37,595 nt of DNA from Clostridiales bacterium (GCA_017509245.1 JAFWQC010000009.1:82460-120054), one strand, 5' to 3'. Positions 8,136 to 17,365 are shown, numbered from the stretch's first letter. Notes: generated by a model not told the origin, from the sequence alone. A program made the numbers and translations.

Positions 8136-9875
8136 ATGAAGACAACAAAACTTGCAAAGGTAACTTGTGTCGGTCTTGCTATCTCAATGCTTTCCACATT
8201 AGCAGCTTGTAACGGTGCTGGTGGTCAGTCATCCGAGACAACAACGATCCCTAGTCAGATCGAAACAACTCCTTCACAGACAGAAGAAGATCTTCCTTAC
8301 GATTACGGATACGGCGTTACATTCCACGCTGACGAGCCCGTAACCTACACCATGTTCTTCAGTGATGCTTCTTGGTATCCGATGATTGACACATGGAAGA
8401 CGGAGGGCGTCTTCAAGAAGATCGAGGAGCGTACAAACGTTACACTCGATATCAAGTCCTATGATAGCGGCGACTACATGGAGAACATCACTCTCGACAT
8501 CAATGCCGGAAACGCAGCATACATCATTCCTAAGATCTATGATGATTCCGCATTCGTTGACGGTGGTGCCATCGTACCTATCTCTGACTATGTTCAGTAC
8601 ATGCCTTACTTCACAGAGTTCTACAATACTTATAATCTCTCCGGAGATATCCAGACGATCACAAGATCCAACGGTAAGTATTACAAGCTCCCCGGCATGA
8701 AGGAAGCTAATCTCATCAACTATTCTTTCGTTATCAGAAAGGATATCTGGGACGCAGCAGGTGTTGATGTTGTTGAGCTCGAAAAGACATGGAACTGGGC
8801 AGACATGCTCGAGGCTTTGAAGAAGGTTAAGTCCTACATGGTAGCACAGGGTATGATCTCCGAGGGCGACTACATCTGGTCTGACCTCTGGTGCGGTAAC
8901 GAATCCGGCCAGGGCAGCGGCGGAAACCTCCTCGGCATCATCGCAGCTACTTATGACTGCAACGCAGGTTGGAACATGGGCAACGGTATGAGATACAATA
9001 TCGATCAGGATAAGTTCATCTTCTCACCTACAACAGACAACTATAAGGCATTCTTACTTACAGCTAACAGCTTCATCGAAGCAGGAATCCTCGATCCCGA
9101 GACATTCACACAGGATGACGCTACAGCTACATCACAGTACTACAACGGCAAGACAGCTATCATGTCCATCAACCAGGGTCAGTATGCTAACTACGAAGAG
9201 AACATGACAGCTCAGCTCGGCGCAGGCAACTATGAGAACTATGTTCTTACAATTCCTGTAGGTTCTACAAACAATTCCACAGTATCTCCTGAGAGACTCG
9301 AGAACGGCGTCATGATCTCACAGAAGGCTCTTGATGAGCTCGGCGAGGACGGCTTCATCGAAATGCTCAGATTCGTTGACTGGCTCTTCTATTCTCACGA
9401 GGCTTATGAGCTTACAAAGTGGGGCGTTGAAGGCGAGCACTACACAGTAGACGCAGACGGCAACAAGAAGCTCGTTGACGGTTTCTGCTGCGGCGGTCTC
9501 GGCTATGGTAACGACGAAGAAGGTTCCATGACTGATATCAGACTCCAGTGGGGTTATGCAGGCGGTAACTTCTGGTACGGCGGTACAGTTGCAGAGATGT
9601 CTGACAACCTCATTCCTCCGGTAGCAGACTATGTTGCACGTGACACAGCTTACAGAGATGTACCTCCGCTCGCTCCCGGTATCGCTCCTACAGAGGATCA
9701 GAACGAAGAGATCAACCTCATCGCTACACCTCTCATCAGCAACGTTAATACCTGGACACTGAAGTTCGTTACAGGTCAGGAAGACATCAACGCTAAGTGG
9801 GACGAGTATGTTAAGTCTTGCGAAGACTTGAACGTACAGGGTCTTGTAGACATCTACGCTCAGCTCTACAAATAA
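8136..9875 (+). CDS. lplA: Extracellular sugar-binding lipoprotein (LplA-type)
   Basis: A 579-residue solute-binding protein. It has a lipoprotein signal peptide with lipobox LAAC (Cys25), a Ser/Thr/Gln-rich linker to about residue 50, then a large two-lobe binding domain opening with VTYTMFFSDASWYP. It is anchored to the outer face of the membrane and delivers oligosaccharides to the two permeases. The start has a strong AGAAAGGAAAC site. Codon use is strikingly regular (ACA, CTC, AAG favoured), as expected for a highly expressed gene. A stable hairpin directly follows the gene, consistent with it being the most abundant product of the operon. The length is typical of LplA-type proteins that bind long oligosaccharides. 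Confidence 0.92.
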   Translation: MKTTKLAKVTCVGLAISMLSTLAACNGAGGQSSETTTIPSQIETTPSQTEEDLPYDYGYGVTFHADEPVTYTMFFSDASWYPMIDTWKTEGVFKKIEERTNVTLDIKSYDSGDYMENITLDINAGNAAYIIPKIYDDSAFVDGGAIVPISDYVQYMPYFTEFYNTYNLSGDIQTITRSNGKYYKLPGMKEANLINYSFVIRKDIWDAAGVDVVELEKTWNWADMLEALKKVKSYMVAQGMISEGDYIWSDLWCGNESGQGSGGNLLGIIAATYDCNAGWNMGNGMRYNIDQDKFIFSPTTDNYKAFLLTANSFIEAGILDPETFTQDDATATSQYYNGKTAIMSINQGQYANYEENMTAQLGAGNYENYVLTIPVGSTNNSTVSPERLENGVMISQKALDELGEDGFIEMLRFVDWLFYSHEAYELTKWGVEGEHYTVDADGNKKLVDGFCCGGLGYGNDEEGSMTDIRLQWGYAGGNFWYGGTVAEMSDNLIPPVADYVARDTAYRDVPPLAPGIAPTEDQNEEINLIATPLISNVNTWTLKFVTGQEDINAKWDEYVKSCEDLNVQGLVDIYAQLYK

Positions 9876-9909
9876 TAGTCACACTTAAGACTTATTTAAT
9901 TTAAAACCG

Positions 9910-9947
9910 AGGGGCATTCCGATGTATAATCACAGAGGGATGCCCCT
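9910..9947 (+). terminator. Intra-operon hairpin (partial terminator or 3' stabiliser)
   Basis: AGGGGCATTCC (9910-9920) pairs with GGGATGCCCCT (9937-9947) with one mismatch or wobble region, followed by TTGTTCT. It separates the binding-protein gene from the GH115 gene, a position where such hairpins reduce downstream and raise upstream transcript levels. It also overlaps an alternative ATG at 9922, arguing against that start for GH115. Confidence 0.7.
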
Positions 9948-9975
9948 TTGTTCTAAAAGATCACGAGGTAAAAAC

Positions 9976-12774
9976 ATGAGTACAACTTCTTTCTTCAGTA
10001 AAGGTCAAAAGATCGCCATCGTTTGTGACGGCAGTGATGCAGGCATCCTCCGCGTCGCGTCTATAGTCATAAAGGACATTGAGCGCGTAACGGGTTCATT
10101 GCGTAAATTTTGCAGGATAGCAGTTACTGATGAAGTATCAGGCGGCAAGACCGCATATGCGGACACACTTGTTTTTGCAGGGATCCTGACAGGATCAGAA
10201 GACAATTTTATTGACAGGCTTCTTGCAAAAACAACTGTTGATAAGGACCTGGTTCTCGGCAAGAAAGAAGTCTACGCTTTTGACGAGGTTTTATCTTTTC
10301 CCGGACTCGAAAATAAGAAGGTCTTCGTGATCGCCGGAAGCGATAAGCTCGGCACCATCTACGGCCTCTATCACCTCTCTGAGATGATCGGCGTAAGCCC
10401 CTGGCATTACTTCGGTGATGTTAAACCGTTGGTAAATGAGAAGCTGGTCTTTGGTGATGAGGAATTCCCGGTAGTATCTCATGAGCCGAAGATCGAATAC
10501 AGAGGATTTTTTATGAACGACGACTGGCCGTCACTTGGCGGATGGGTAACCAACAGGTTCGGCGATTTTAACGAGTTGTTCTATGAACATGTTTTCGATC
10601 TCTTATTAAGACTCAGAGGAAACTTCATGTGGCCCGCGATGTGGTCTGCAGTTTTTAACAACGACGGCAAGGCTTATCCTGAAGCATCTGCGGTGCTTGC
10701 TGATGAACTCGGCATCACCATGGGCACGTCGCACCATGAGCCGCTCATCAGGGCGGGCGAGGAATTTTCGCACATGATGACAGACAGCAATGATGTGGGC
10801 TACGGCAAGGACTGGAGCTACTATACCAATCCGAGGGGCCTTTACGAGTTCTGGTCTGATTCGATCAAGGCGCGCGGCAAGTATAAGAACCTTATCACGG
10901 TCGGCATGCGCGGCGAGCGCGACAGCAAGATCCTCGGTGAGGACGCGACCATGAAGGACAATATCGATCTTCTCAAAAAGACGATCACCGACCAGAAGAA
11001 GATCCTTGCAGAGAACGGGCTTGAGGGCTGTCCCAAAGTGCTCGCGCTCTATAAGGAAGTCGAGGACTACTACTATGGTGATGAGACCGCCGAAGGCCTT
11101 AACAAGTGGGAAGGCTTAGACGATCTGACGCTCCTGTTATCAGATGACAACTTCGCCAATCTAAGGACGGTTCCTTCTCCTGAATTAAAGGACCGCAAAC
11201 CCGGCTGGGGCATCTACTATCACTTCGATTATCACGGCGATCCGATCTCTTATGAGTGGGTCAATTCGACACCGATCACCAAGGCATGGGAGCAGCTCAC
11301 TTCCGCGTATGAATACGGCATAAGAAAACTCTGGATCTGCAACGTCGGCGATGTAAGGCCGGTCGAGCTTCCTTTGAGTTACTTCATGGATCTGGCATTT
11401 GATTTCGATTACTGGCAGGCACCGAACAAGACCGGCGAGTATCTCGCGAAGTGGGTCAGGCAGCAGTTTGCCGGAGTGTCTGATGATGTGTGTGCAAAGA
11501 TCGGAGCTTTGCTTAACGACTATATCAATCTGAACGGCAGGAGAAGACCTGAGGCTACTCATCCGGATACATTCGATGTTCCTTCAAATGAGGCTTTCGT
11601 TGAGCTCCGTTGCGCAGAGAATATCCTCAAGGATGCCGATTCCTTGAAGGCCCTGATCCCTGATGAGATCTATGACAAGTTCTACGGACTTGTTTATTTC
11701 CCGGCCGCCGCATCTGCTAACCTCAGAAAGATGATGATCCTCACGGGGCTATATGACATCGTCTCAAAGACGGAATTCACCGTCGCGAATTATCTTGCAG
11801 AAGAGATCAACAAAACAGTTGACCGCGATATCGAACTCGTAAGGTTCTATAACGAGGATATGTCTGACGGCAAGTGGAAGTACATGATGAGCTCCAAGCA
11901 CGTGAACTTCAAGCACTGGAATGATGAGGATTCCGAATATCCGAAGCCTGTCATCAGGAAGCTTTCTTCCGCAGAGCAGAGGGCGAAGGTCATTATCGAG
12001 CGTTCGGAGTCCTTCTACGATGGCGAGTGCTCTCTTCCCGAGATGGACATTAACGATCCCGCACCTAAGGAAGTCTATGTGCTTGAGACATCCATAAGGG
12101 AAGATCCTTTCAGACTTGAATACGACGGTTCCCTCGTAAAGGCTGATGCCGTAAAGATCACTGACGGCGCTTACAGGATCGATATCATGCCTGTTGCCGT
12201 GGCCGAAGAGGCTGTCGTGAAGGTTATTTTCGAGTTCCATGAAGTAAGCATAAAGGCAAAGATAACAGACAGCAGGGCAATTACTGATGTCCCTTGCATG
12301 GTTGCAGGTTCATTAAGCCTTTTGTGCGATGCTTATGCTTCAAAGAACGAGCCGGGTGACAGTTCCTTCCTTACGATCGACAATTACGGATTGTCGGGCA
12401 GGGCATTGAAGATCTATCCGCTTACCAAAGATTATTCTGAAGACCAGGCGCCTTCGGTAACTTATGATTTCTATGTTCCCGAAGACGGCGATTACGAGGT
12501 CACCGTTGTAGTCGCACCTTCAAACAACACGTTCAAGAATCAGAACCTGAGCTTCGGTCTCAAGATGGACGGCGGCTCTATGAAAAAGGTCGACCTGTTC
12601 CCTGAAGGCTACATGGCAGGCTACGGCACTGATAAGAACTGGAGTGAAGCGGTGCTTAAGAACTGCCGCGAACTTAAGAGTGAGTTCAGTATTGCTTCCG
12701 GCAAACACAGCCTTGAATATGTTGTGCTCGATTCGATGGTCGTAATGCAGAAGATCGTGATAAGGAAGAAATAA
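9976..12774 (+). CDS. GH115 xylan alpha-1,2-glucuronidase
   Basis: A 932-residue protein from ATG 9976 (site CGAGGT upstream; the longer 9922 start lies inside a hairpin). Family blocks are YRGFFMNDDWPSLGGW near residue 170, LRLRGNFMWPAMWS, the GITMGTSHHEP loop near 240, YEFWSDSIKARGKYKN and, in the C-terminal half, a beta-rich accessory domain ending in IASGKHSLEYVVLDS. GH115 enzymes release glucuronic or 4-O-methylglucuronic acid from both internal and terminal xylose units of glucuronoxylan. There is no signal peptide, so it should act in the cytoplasm on oligosaccharides imported by the adjacent transporter, feeding glucuronate to uxaC. Clostridial aldouronate loci often use GH67 (AguA) for this step instead. 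Confidence 0.93.
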   Translation: MSTTSFFSKGQKIAIVCDGSDAGILRVASIVIKDIERVTGSLRKFCRIAVTDEVSGGKTAYADTLVFAGILTGSEDNFIDRLLAKTTVDKDLVLGKKEVYAFDEVLSFPGLENKKVFVIAGSDKLGTIYGLYHLSEMIGVSPWHYFGDVKPLVNEKLVFGDEEFPVVSHEPKIEYRGFFMNDDWPSLGGWVTNRFGDFNELFYEHVFDLLLRLRGNFMWPAMWSAVFNNDGKAYPEASAVLADELGITMGTSHHEPLIRAGEEFSHMMTDSNDVGYGKDWSYYTNPRGLYEFWSDSIKARGKYKNLITVGMRGERDSKILGEDATMKDNIDLLKKTITDQKKILAENGLEGCPKVLALYKEVEDYYYGDETAEGLNKWEGLDDLTLLLSDDNFANLRTVPSPELKDRKPGWGIYYHFDYHGDPISYEWVNSTPITKAWEQLTSAYEYGIRKLWICNVGDVRPVELPLSYFMDLAFDFDYWQAPNKTGEYLAKWVRQQFAGVSDDVCAKIGALLNDYINLNGRRRPEATHPDTFDVPSNEAFVELRCAENILKDADSLKALIPDEIYDKFYGLVYFPAAASANLRKMMILTGLYDIVSKTEFTVANYLAEEINKTVDRDIELVRFYNEDMSDGKWKYMMSSKHVNFKHWNDEDSEYPKPVIRKLSSAEQRAKVIIERSESFYDGECSLPEMDINDPAPKEVYVLETSIREDPFRLEYDGSLVKADAVKITDGAYRIDIMPVAVAEEAVVKVIFEFHEVSIKAKITDSRAITDVPCMVAGSLSLLCDAYASKNEPGDSSFLTIDNYGLSGRALKIYPLTKDYSEDQAPSVTYDFYVPEDGDYEVTVVVAPSNNTFKNQNLSFGLKMDGGSMKKVDLFPEGYMAGYGTDKNWSEAVLKNCRELKSEFSIASGKHSLEYVVLDSMVVMQKIVIRKK

Positions 12775-12805
12775 ATATTGCCGGCGATCAACTAAAGTTG
12801 TTTTT

Positions 12806-12852
12806 AAGTGAACCCCGGAGGTCTTGTTCAACTTCCGGGGTTCACTTTATCT
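12806..12852 (+). terminator. Terminator between GH115 and uxaC
   Basis: AAGTGAACCCCGGA (12806-12819) pairs perfectly with TCCGGGGTTCACTT (12834-12847), followed by a T-rich TATCTTT tract. The T-run favours the rightward (GH115) direction; the stem may also help stop the convergent uxaC transcript. Confidence 0.88.
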
Positions 12853-12878
12853 TTATGTAATTTTGCGGGTAATCTTTC

Positions 12879-14282
12879 TTACCCGAGCATGTCTCTTGCG
12901 TTCTTGTAGCAGACTCTTTCGATGATGTTCTTCAGGATGCGCTTGTCTGAGGGGAATCTGCCGCGCTCGATCTCGGTGCCGAGGTAGTTGCAGAAGATGC
13001 GCCTGAAGTATTCGTGTCTTGTGTAGGACAGGAAGCATCTTGAATCCGTGAGCATGCCGACAAAAGATGCAAGAGGGCTCTGGTTGCAAAGTGACCTCAG
13101 GTGATCTTCCATGCCGGAGAGATTATCGTTGAACCACCATGCCGCGCCGTGCTGGATCTTGCCGGGGACGCTGCCGTCGTTAAAGCAGCCGCAGAGGGTG
13201 TCGATCACTGTGTTGTCCACGGGATTTAATGAGTAGATGATCATGCGGGGAAGAAGCCCTTCGCTGTTGAGCCTGTCCATGAATCCGGTAAGCGGAGTCA
13301 CAAAGTCGAATGAACCCGTAATCGTGTCGCAGCCGCAGTTGATGCCGGCGCTTTCAAGCATGACGCTGTTAACGTTGCGCTTGCAGCCGAAGTGGAGCTG
13401 CATCGTCCAGCCGCGCTTTGCATATTCGCGCGCGAAAAACAGCATTATGTCACTCTTATAAGCCGTCAGTTCGCTATCAGTAAGTATGCTGTCAGGAGAA
13501 GCGAGTTTCTTTGCCAAAACCTCGTCAGCCGTATTGCCCGTATCTTCACCATACCATATGTATTCAGTGCCGTGATCCGAGATCGTGCAGCCGTGGTCTT
13601 GAAAGTGATCAAGCCTTGATGTGAGAGCAGCCTTGAGATCATTCATTGAAGTGATCTTGTTGCCGGAAACGTCCTCAAGCCTTGCAAGGTAGGAATTAAA
13701 AGAAGCTTTCTCGATATCAACAATGCTGTCAGGTCTGAATGCGGGGAGGACCCTGGTCACAAAGCCGGAATCCTTGATCTGTTCGTGATAGATGAGTGAA
13801 TCGCAGGGACCGTCGGTAGTGCAGATCGCCTCGACATTTGACATGGACATGATCTTGCGGGCGGAGAGACTGCCGGACTGTAAGATATCATTTGTCCTGT
13901 TCCATACGCTTTCTGCGTTCAGTGCCGTGAGTGGCTCGTCGATGCCGAAATATCTTGCGAGCTCAAGATTTGTCCAGTGGTAGAGGGGATTGCCGAATGC
14001 AGATTCGACTGCCTTGGCCCACATCATGAACTTCTCTTTGTCGGAGGCGTCACCCGTGATGTATTTTTCTTCGATGCCCGAAGCTCTCATCAGACGCCAT
14101 TTGTAGTGGTCACCTTTGAGCCATAATTCTGTTATGTTCGCGAAAACCTTATCTTCGGCGATCTCCTTCGATTCGATGTGGCAGTGGTAGTCAACGACCG
14201 GGAGGTCCTTGGCATATTCGTTATAGAGATTTACGGCGGTGTTGTTTTCCAGAAGGAAGTTGTCGCCTGTTAAGCTTTTCAT
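12879..14282 (-). CDS. uxaC: Glucuronate isomerase UxaC
   Basis: A 467-residue protein, the expected UxaC length. It isomerises D-glucuronate to D-fructuronate (and galacturonate to tagaturonate) in the cytoplasm, the first catabolic step after GH115. The amidohydrolase-like metal site is visible as DYHCHIESKE (H33, H35), with WRLMRASG, HWTNLELARYFGI, CTTDGPCDSL, MQLHFGCKRN and FVGMLTDSRCFLSYTRHEYFRR following in order. The start at 14282 has an AGAGGTG site; a longer frame to 14345 would begin in the promoter. It is transcribed divergently from kdgA, and the shared operator sits between them. Confidence 0.95.
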   Translation of the reverse strand: MKSLTGDNFLLENNTAVNLYNEYAKDLPVVDYHCHIESKEIAEDKVFANITELWLKGDHYKWRLMRASGIEEKYITGDASDKEKFMMWAKAVESAFGNPLYHWTNLELARYFGIDEPLTALNAESVWNRTNDILQSGSLSARKIMSMSNVEAICTTDGPCDSLIYHEQIKDSGFVTRVLPAFRPDSIVDIEKASFNSYLARLEDVSGNKITSMNDLKAALTSRLDHFQDHGCTISDHGTEYIWYGEDTGNTADEVLAKKLASPDSILTDSELTAYKSDIMLFFAREYAKRGWTMQLHFGCKRNVNSVMLESAGINCGCDTITGSFDFVTPLTGFMDRLNSEGLLPRMIIYSLNPVDNTVIDTLCGCFNDGSVPGKIQHGAAWWFNDNLSGMEDHLRSLCNQSPLASFVGMLTDSRCFLSYTRHEYFRRIFCNYLGTEIERGRFPSDKRILKNIIERVCYKNARDMLG

Positions 14283-14351
14283 GGTCCACCTCTTTAATTG
14301 CTGATTGCATATAGAATAACTTTTTTTCGCTGTAATCGCAAACAAAAATAT

Positions 14352-14365
14352 GCTAGAATACTAGC
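14352..14365 (+). promoter_or_regulatory. Operator in the uxaC/kdgA divergent promoter region
   Basis: GCTAGAATACTAGC contains the third exact copy of CTAGAATACTAG. Rightwards, TGCTAGAAT is an extended -10 for kdgA, so the operator covers it. Leftwards the site lies just upstream of a possible uxaC promoter (TTTGCG, 18 bp, TATTCT on the minus strand). One site can thus control both directions of the glucuronate pathway. Confidence 0.65.
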
Positions 14366-14386
14366 TAAGAAATGCGAGGTGTTTAT

Positions 14387-15022
14387 ATGACATTTACAGA
14401 TAGAATTTTCGAGGCCGGGATAGTGCCGGTAGTGGTCCTGGAAAAAACGGAAGACGCGGTCCCGCTGGCAAATGCATTGCTCAAGGGCGGCATCAGCTTC
14501 ATGGAGATAACGTTCAGGACGGCATGCGCGGCAGAGTGCATTGAGATCATCAGCAAAGAGGTGCCGGACATGACCGTTGGCGCGGGAACCGTGCTGAATG
14601 CGGAGCAGGCGAAGCTTGCAGTGGAGAAGGGTGCGAAGTTCATCGTGTCACCCGGACTTGATGAGGAGACAGTAAAGTGGGCACTGGCAAATGACATCCC
14701 CGTCATACCTGGCTGCGTCACGCCGACGGAGATCATGAAGGCAATAAGTCTGGGACTTAAGGTTGTTAAGTTCTTCCCGGCAGATGTTTACGGCGGAATA
14801 AAGGCCATAAAGGCTTTGGCGGCACCTTTCGGGCAGGTGAAGTTCCTCCCGACCGGCGGTGTGTCCGAAGCAAATCTCAGTGACTTTACCGGAAACAGAT
14901 CCGTTGCTGCCGTTGGCGGAAGCTGGGTATGTAAGAAAGATGATGTTTTGGAGCATAATTGGGAGAAGATAACGGCGCTTTCGGAGAATGCCGTCAGGAT
15001 AATCAAGGAGACAAGAGCATGA
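14387..15022 (+). CDS. kdgA: KDPG aldolase
   Basis: A 211-residue class I aldolase of the Eda/KdgA family. It cleaves 2-keto-3-deoxy-6-phosphogluconate to pyruvate and glyceraldehyde-3-phosphate. The Schiff-base lysine is in [12 protein letters not shown] (K128) and the catalytic glutamate in MEITFRT (E40); AGTVL, FIVSPG and LPTGGV phosphate-binding blocks are present. I choose ATG 14387 with GCGAGGTG upstream; an in-frame ATG at 14372 overlaps that Shine-Dalgarno. Its stop overlaps the start of the KDG kinase gene (ATGA), so the last two pathway steps are translationally coupled. Confidence 0.94.
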   Translation: MTFTDRIFEAGIVPVVVLEKTEDAVPLANALLKGGISFMEITFRTACAAECIEIISKEVPDMTVGAGTVLNAEQAKLAVEKGAKFIVSPGLDEETVKWALANDIPVIPGCVTPTEIMKAISLGLKVVKFFPADVYGGIKAIKALAAPFGQVKFLPTGGVSEANLSDFTGNRSVAAVGGSWVCKKDDVLEHNWEKITALSENAVRIIKETRA

Positions 15023-16047
15023 GCAAATATCTGACATTCGGCGAATTAATGTTAAGACTTAAGAGCCCCGGAAGGGAGCGCCTGATGCAGTCACCTTCAC
15101 TTGAGGCGACTTTCGGAGGCGGCGAGGCAAACGTTGCCGTATCACTTGCAAACTACGGGCTTGAGGCTGAATTCGTATCCGTGCTTCCCGATAATTCGAT
15201 AGGAGATGCAGCGGTCGGAGAGCTCAGAAGATTCAATGTCGGAACGGATAAGATCATAAGAACGCCCGGCAGAATGGGTATCTACTATCTGGAGACAGGT
15301 GCAAACCAGCGCGCGAGCAAGGTCATCTATGACAGGGCCTATTCCGCGATATCGATGTTTAAACCGGAGGGATACGACTGGGACAGGATCTATAAGGACG
15401 TTAAGTGGCTCCACATATCCGGCATCACGCCCGCTATTTCGGAAGAGACAAAGGATGCTTCGTTAATGGCAGTTAAGGAGGCTAAGGCGCGCGGCATAAC
15501 GGTCTCGATCGACCTCAATTACAGAAAGAATCTCTGGAAGTACGGTGTCGAAGCAAAGGAAGTCATGACTGAAATGACAAAGTTTGCAGACATCATCATC
15601 GCCAATGAGGAGGACTGCCAGAAGTCACTCGGACTGAAATGTGAGAGCAATGTCGAGGGCGGCAAGCTCAACCATGAGGACTATAAGAAGTTAAGCGACA
15701 GTCTTCTCGCGCAGTATCCCAATGTCAAAAAAGTTGCGATCACATTAAGAGAGAGCAAGAGTGCCGACATCAATTTCTGGGCCGCAGCACTTAATAACGG
15801 CAATGAATTCATCGTCAGCCGCAAGTATGAGATGTACGATATCGTCGACCGCGTAGGCGGCGGAGACTCTTTTGCAGGCGGTCTCATCTATGGCCTTAAC
15901 GAGCTCGGAAATGACGGCGAAGCACTCGAGTTTGCAGTGGCGGCAAGCTGTCTTAAGCACACCATCGATGGTGACTTCAACAGGGTAACTGTGGAAGAAG
16001 TCATGAAACTCGCTAAGGGTGACGGTTCGGGAAGGGTCCAAAGATAA
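15019..16047 (+). CDS. kdgK: 2-Keto-3-deoxygluconate kinase (PfkB family)
   Basis: A 342-residue ribokinase/PfkB-family sugar kinase. The N-terminal substrate region reads [16 protein letters not shown] and the C-terminal ATP/anion-hole motif [14 protein letters not shown] carries the catalytic aspartate. It phosphorylates KDG made by UxuA to KDPG, the substrate of the overlapping upstream aldolase gene (4-bp ATGA overlap). Family members range over several sugars; the KDG assignment rests on the coupling to kdgA and on uxuA/uxuB/uxaC in the same locus. The Shine-Dalgarno GGAGACAAG lies inside the end of kdgA. Confidence 0.92.
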   Translation: MSKYLTFGELMLRLKSPGRERLMQSPSLEATFGGGEANVAVSLANYGLEAEFVSVLPDNSIGDAAVGELRRFNVGTDKIIRTPGRMGIYYLETGANQRASKVIYDRAYSAISMFKPEGYDWDRIYKDVKWLHISGITPAISEETKDASLMAVKEAKARGITVSIDLNYRKNLWKYGVEAKEVMTEMTKFADIIIANEEDCQKSLGLKCESNVEGGKLNHEDYKKLSDSLLAQYPNVKKVAITLRESKSADINFWAAALNNGNEFIVSRKYEMYDIVDRVGGGDSFAGGLIYGLNELGNDGEALEFAVAASCLKHTIDGDFNRVTVEEVMKLAKGDGSGRVQR

Positions 16048-16089
16048 TCATTCAGGCGCTTTGTTAACTGTTCTGAAACGCATCCTTAA

Positions 16090-16118
16090 TTTACATCTGC
16101 TTTTTGCCCTGATAAAAT
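16090..16118 (+). promoter_or_regulatory. Promoter of the NlpC/P60 gene
   Basis: TTTACA (16090-16095), a 17-bp spacer and TAAAAT (16113-16118) lie about 25 bp upstream of the ATG. Confidence 0.6.
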
Positions 16119-16143
16119 AGCATTGGGGAAAAAGAGAGGTTGA

Positions 16144-17331
16144 ATGGGTTTTAAGAGCGTAAGGAACCGTGCCATAAAGGCAATAGCGCTGTTTTCGGTG
16201 ACCGTGGTTTTCGCGGGCTTTGCAGGCGCATATATTCATCCTGAGAATGTATCAGCTTCCGGTGATCTGTACGATACCCTTTATGACGTATTCCGCGACA
16301 AGAGCGGCGATCCTGATGATTTCATGAGCCAGGAGCAGCTCGTAAAGAAGATGCTTTCCAACTGCGACAAACTCTCGGGAATAGGCTATACATACGGTAC
16401 GCAGGAACATTACCTCGGCTGCGACGGCTTTGTCAGCCTGGTATTCAGACTGACTTTCGGTACGGCGCATGACTTTGAGCGCTACAGAGATAAGTTCTGG
16501 TGCAAGTTCGATTATCAAGAGGAACACAAGCAGGCCGGAAGTTACGTTGACAGGTACGATATCTACAGACCCGGCGGAACTTCGGTAACATGGCTCTACG
16601 AGAATTATATCGGCAAGGTCATCGAACCGCGTGCCGGCAGAAAATATGTTGAAGGCATGACTAACAGCGGCTGGGTCGACTACCTTGAGGGCATAGGCGC
16701 ACAGCCCGGTGATCTCCTGTTCTGGGATAATGACAAGAAAGACGACTGCTGGAGCCATATCGGCATATATGCGGGTATCGAAAATGGTGTTCCGAAGATG
16801 TGGCACGCCTCAGCCATCAAGGAAGAGGTCTGCAAGCAGAGCCTTTCCGAGATCACTTGCGATGTCGGCTACCTCGATTATGTTCTTATTGTCGCAACGA
16901 CTGACAGACCGGCATCGGTTGGCCTTTATGTTGATTCGGAAAACAGTGAGAGGGATTTCTCATTCTCGGTTTACAAAGATTCCGGCTGCAGCGATTATAT
17001 CGGCCGCATCTCCAGCATCTGCACCCTGTCGGAGCAGTCTTCGCTCGACAATATCCTTATCTATCCCAACAGCGGGAAGAACGCTTACGAGAGAACACTG
17101 TATCTCAAGAGAGACATGTCACCGTTTGATTCAGAAAATGCCGGACTTGCGGGTGATGATCAGAATGTCTACAAGCTGTCTATAAAGATCACGGAAAATG
17201 ACGAAGGAACAGGAACCCTGACATATACGGTTTACGGGGCGGAGGATATCCGCTACTACTGCGGCGGCACTGTCGGTGACTTTGATTACCTGGCGGGAGG
17301 TCCCGTCATTCCGGTTACTGACCTCAGATAA
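16144..17331 (+). CDS. Secreted NlpC/P60-family peptidoglycan hydrolase
   Basis: A 395-residue protein with an N-terminal signal peptide (basic RNRAIKAIA, then a hydrophobic core ending near ASA at residue 38). The catalytic triad of NlpC/P60 cysteine peptidases is readable: Cys93 in GCDGFVSLVF (Gly replaces the common Asp, and Asp the common Ser, of DCSGFV), His205 in WSHIGIYAG and His221 in MWHAS. These enzymes cleave stem peptides of the cell wall. The C-terminal 170 residues are a beta-rich domain I do not recognise. It has its own promoter and stands alone between the kdg operon and the GH3 gene. Confidence 0.85.
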   Translation: MGFKSVRNRAIKAIALFSVTVVFAGFAGAYIHPENVSASGDLYDTLYDVFRDKSGDPDDFMSQEQLVKKMLSNCDKLSGIGYTYGTQEHYLGCDGFVSLVFRLTFGTAHDFERYRDKFWCKFDYQEEHKQAGSYVDRYDIYRPGGTSVTWLYENYIGKVIEPRAGRKYVEGMTNSGWVDYLEGIGAQPGDLLFWDNDKKDDCWSHIGIYAGIENGVPKMWHASAIKEEVCKQSLSEITCDVGYLDYVLIVATTDRPASVGLYVDSENSERDFSFSVYKDSGCSDYIGRISSICTLSEQSSLDNILIYPNSGKNAYERTLYLKRDMSPFDSENAGLAGDDQNVYKLSIKITENDEGTGTLTYTVYGAEDIRYYCGGTVGDFDYLAGGPVIPVTDLR

Positions 17332-17365
17332 AGGGTATCATCCGTTTTATCATTTATTTGTAATT

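Noticed and set aside
9922..9975. Earlier ATG for GH115
   Set aside because: It lies in the stem-loop between the genes and has no Shine-Dalgarno; the added residues are not part of the family.
12781..12805. Second terminator for uxaC from CAAC/GTTG before a T-run
   Set aside because: The stem is only four pairs and the T-run is on the wrong strand for uxaC.
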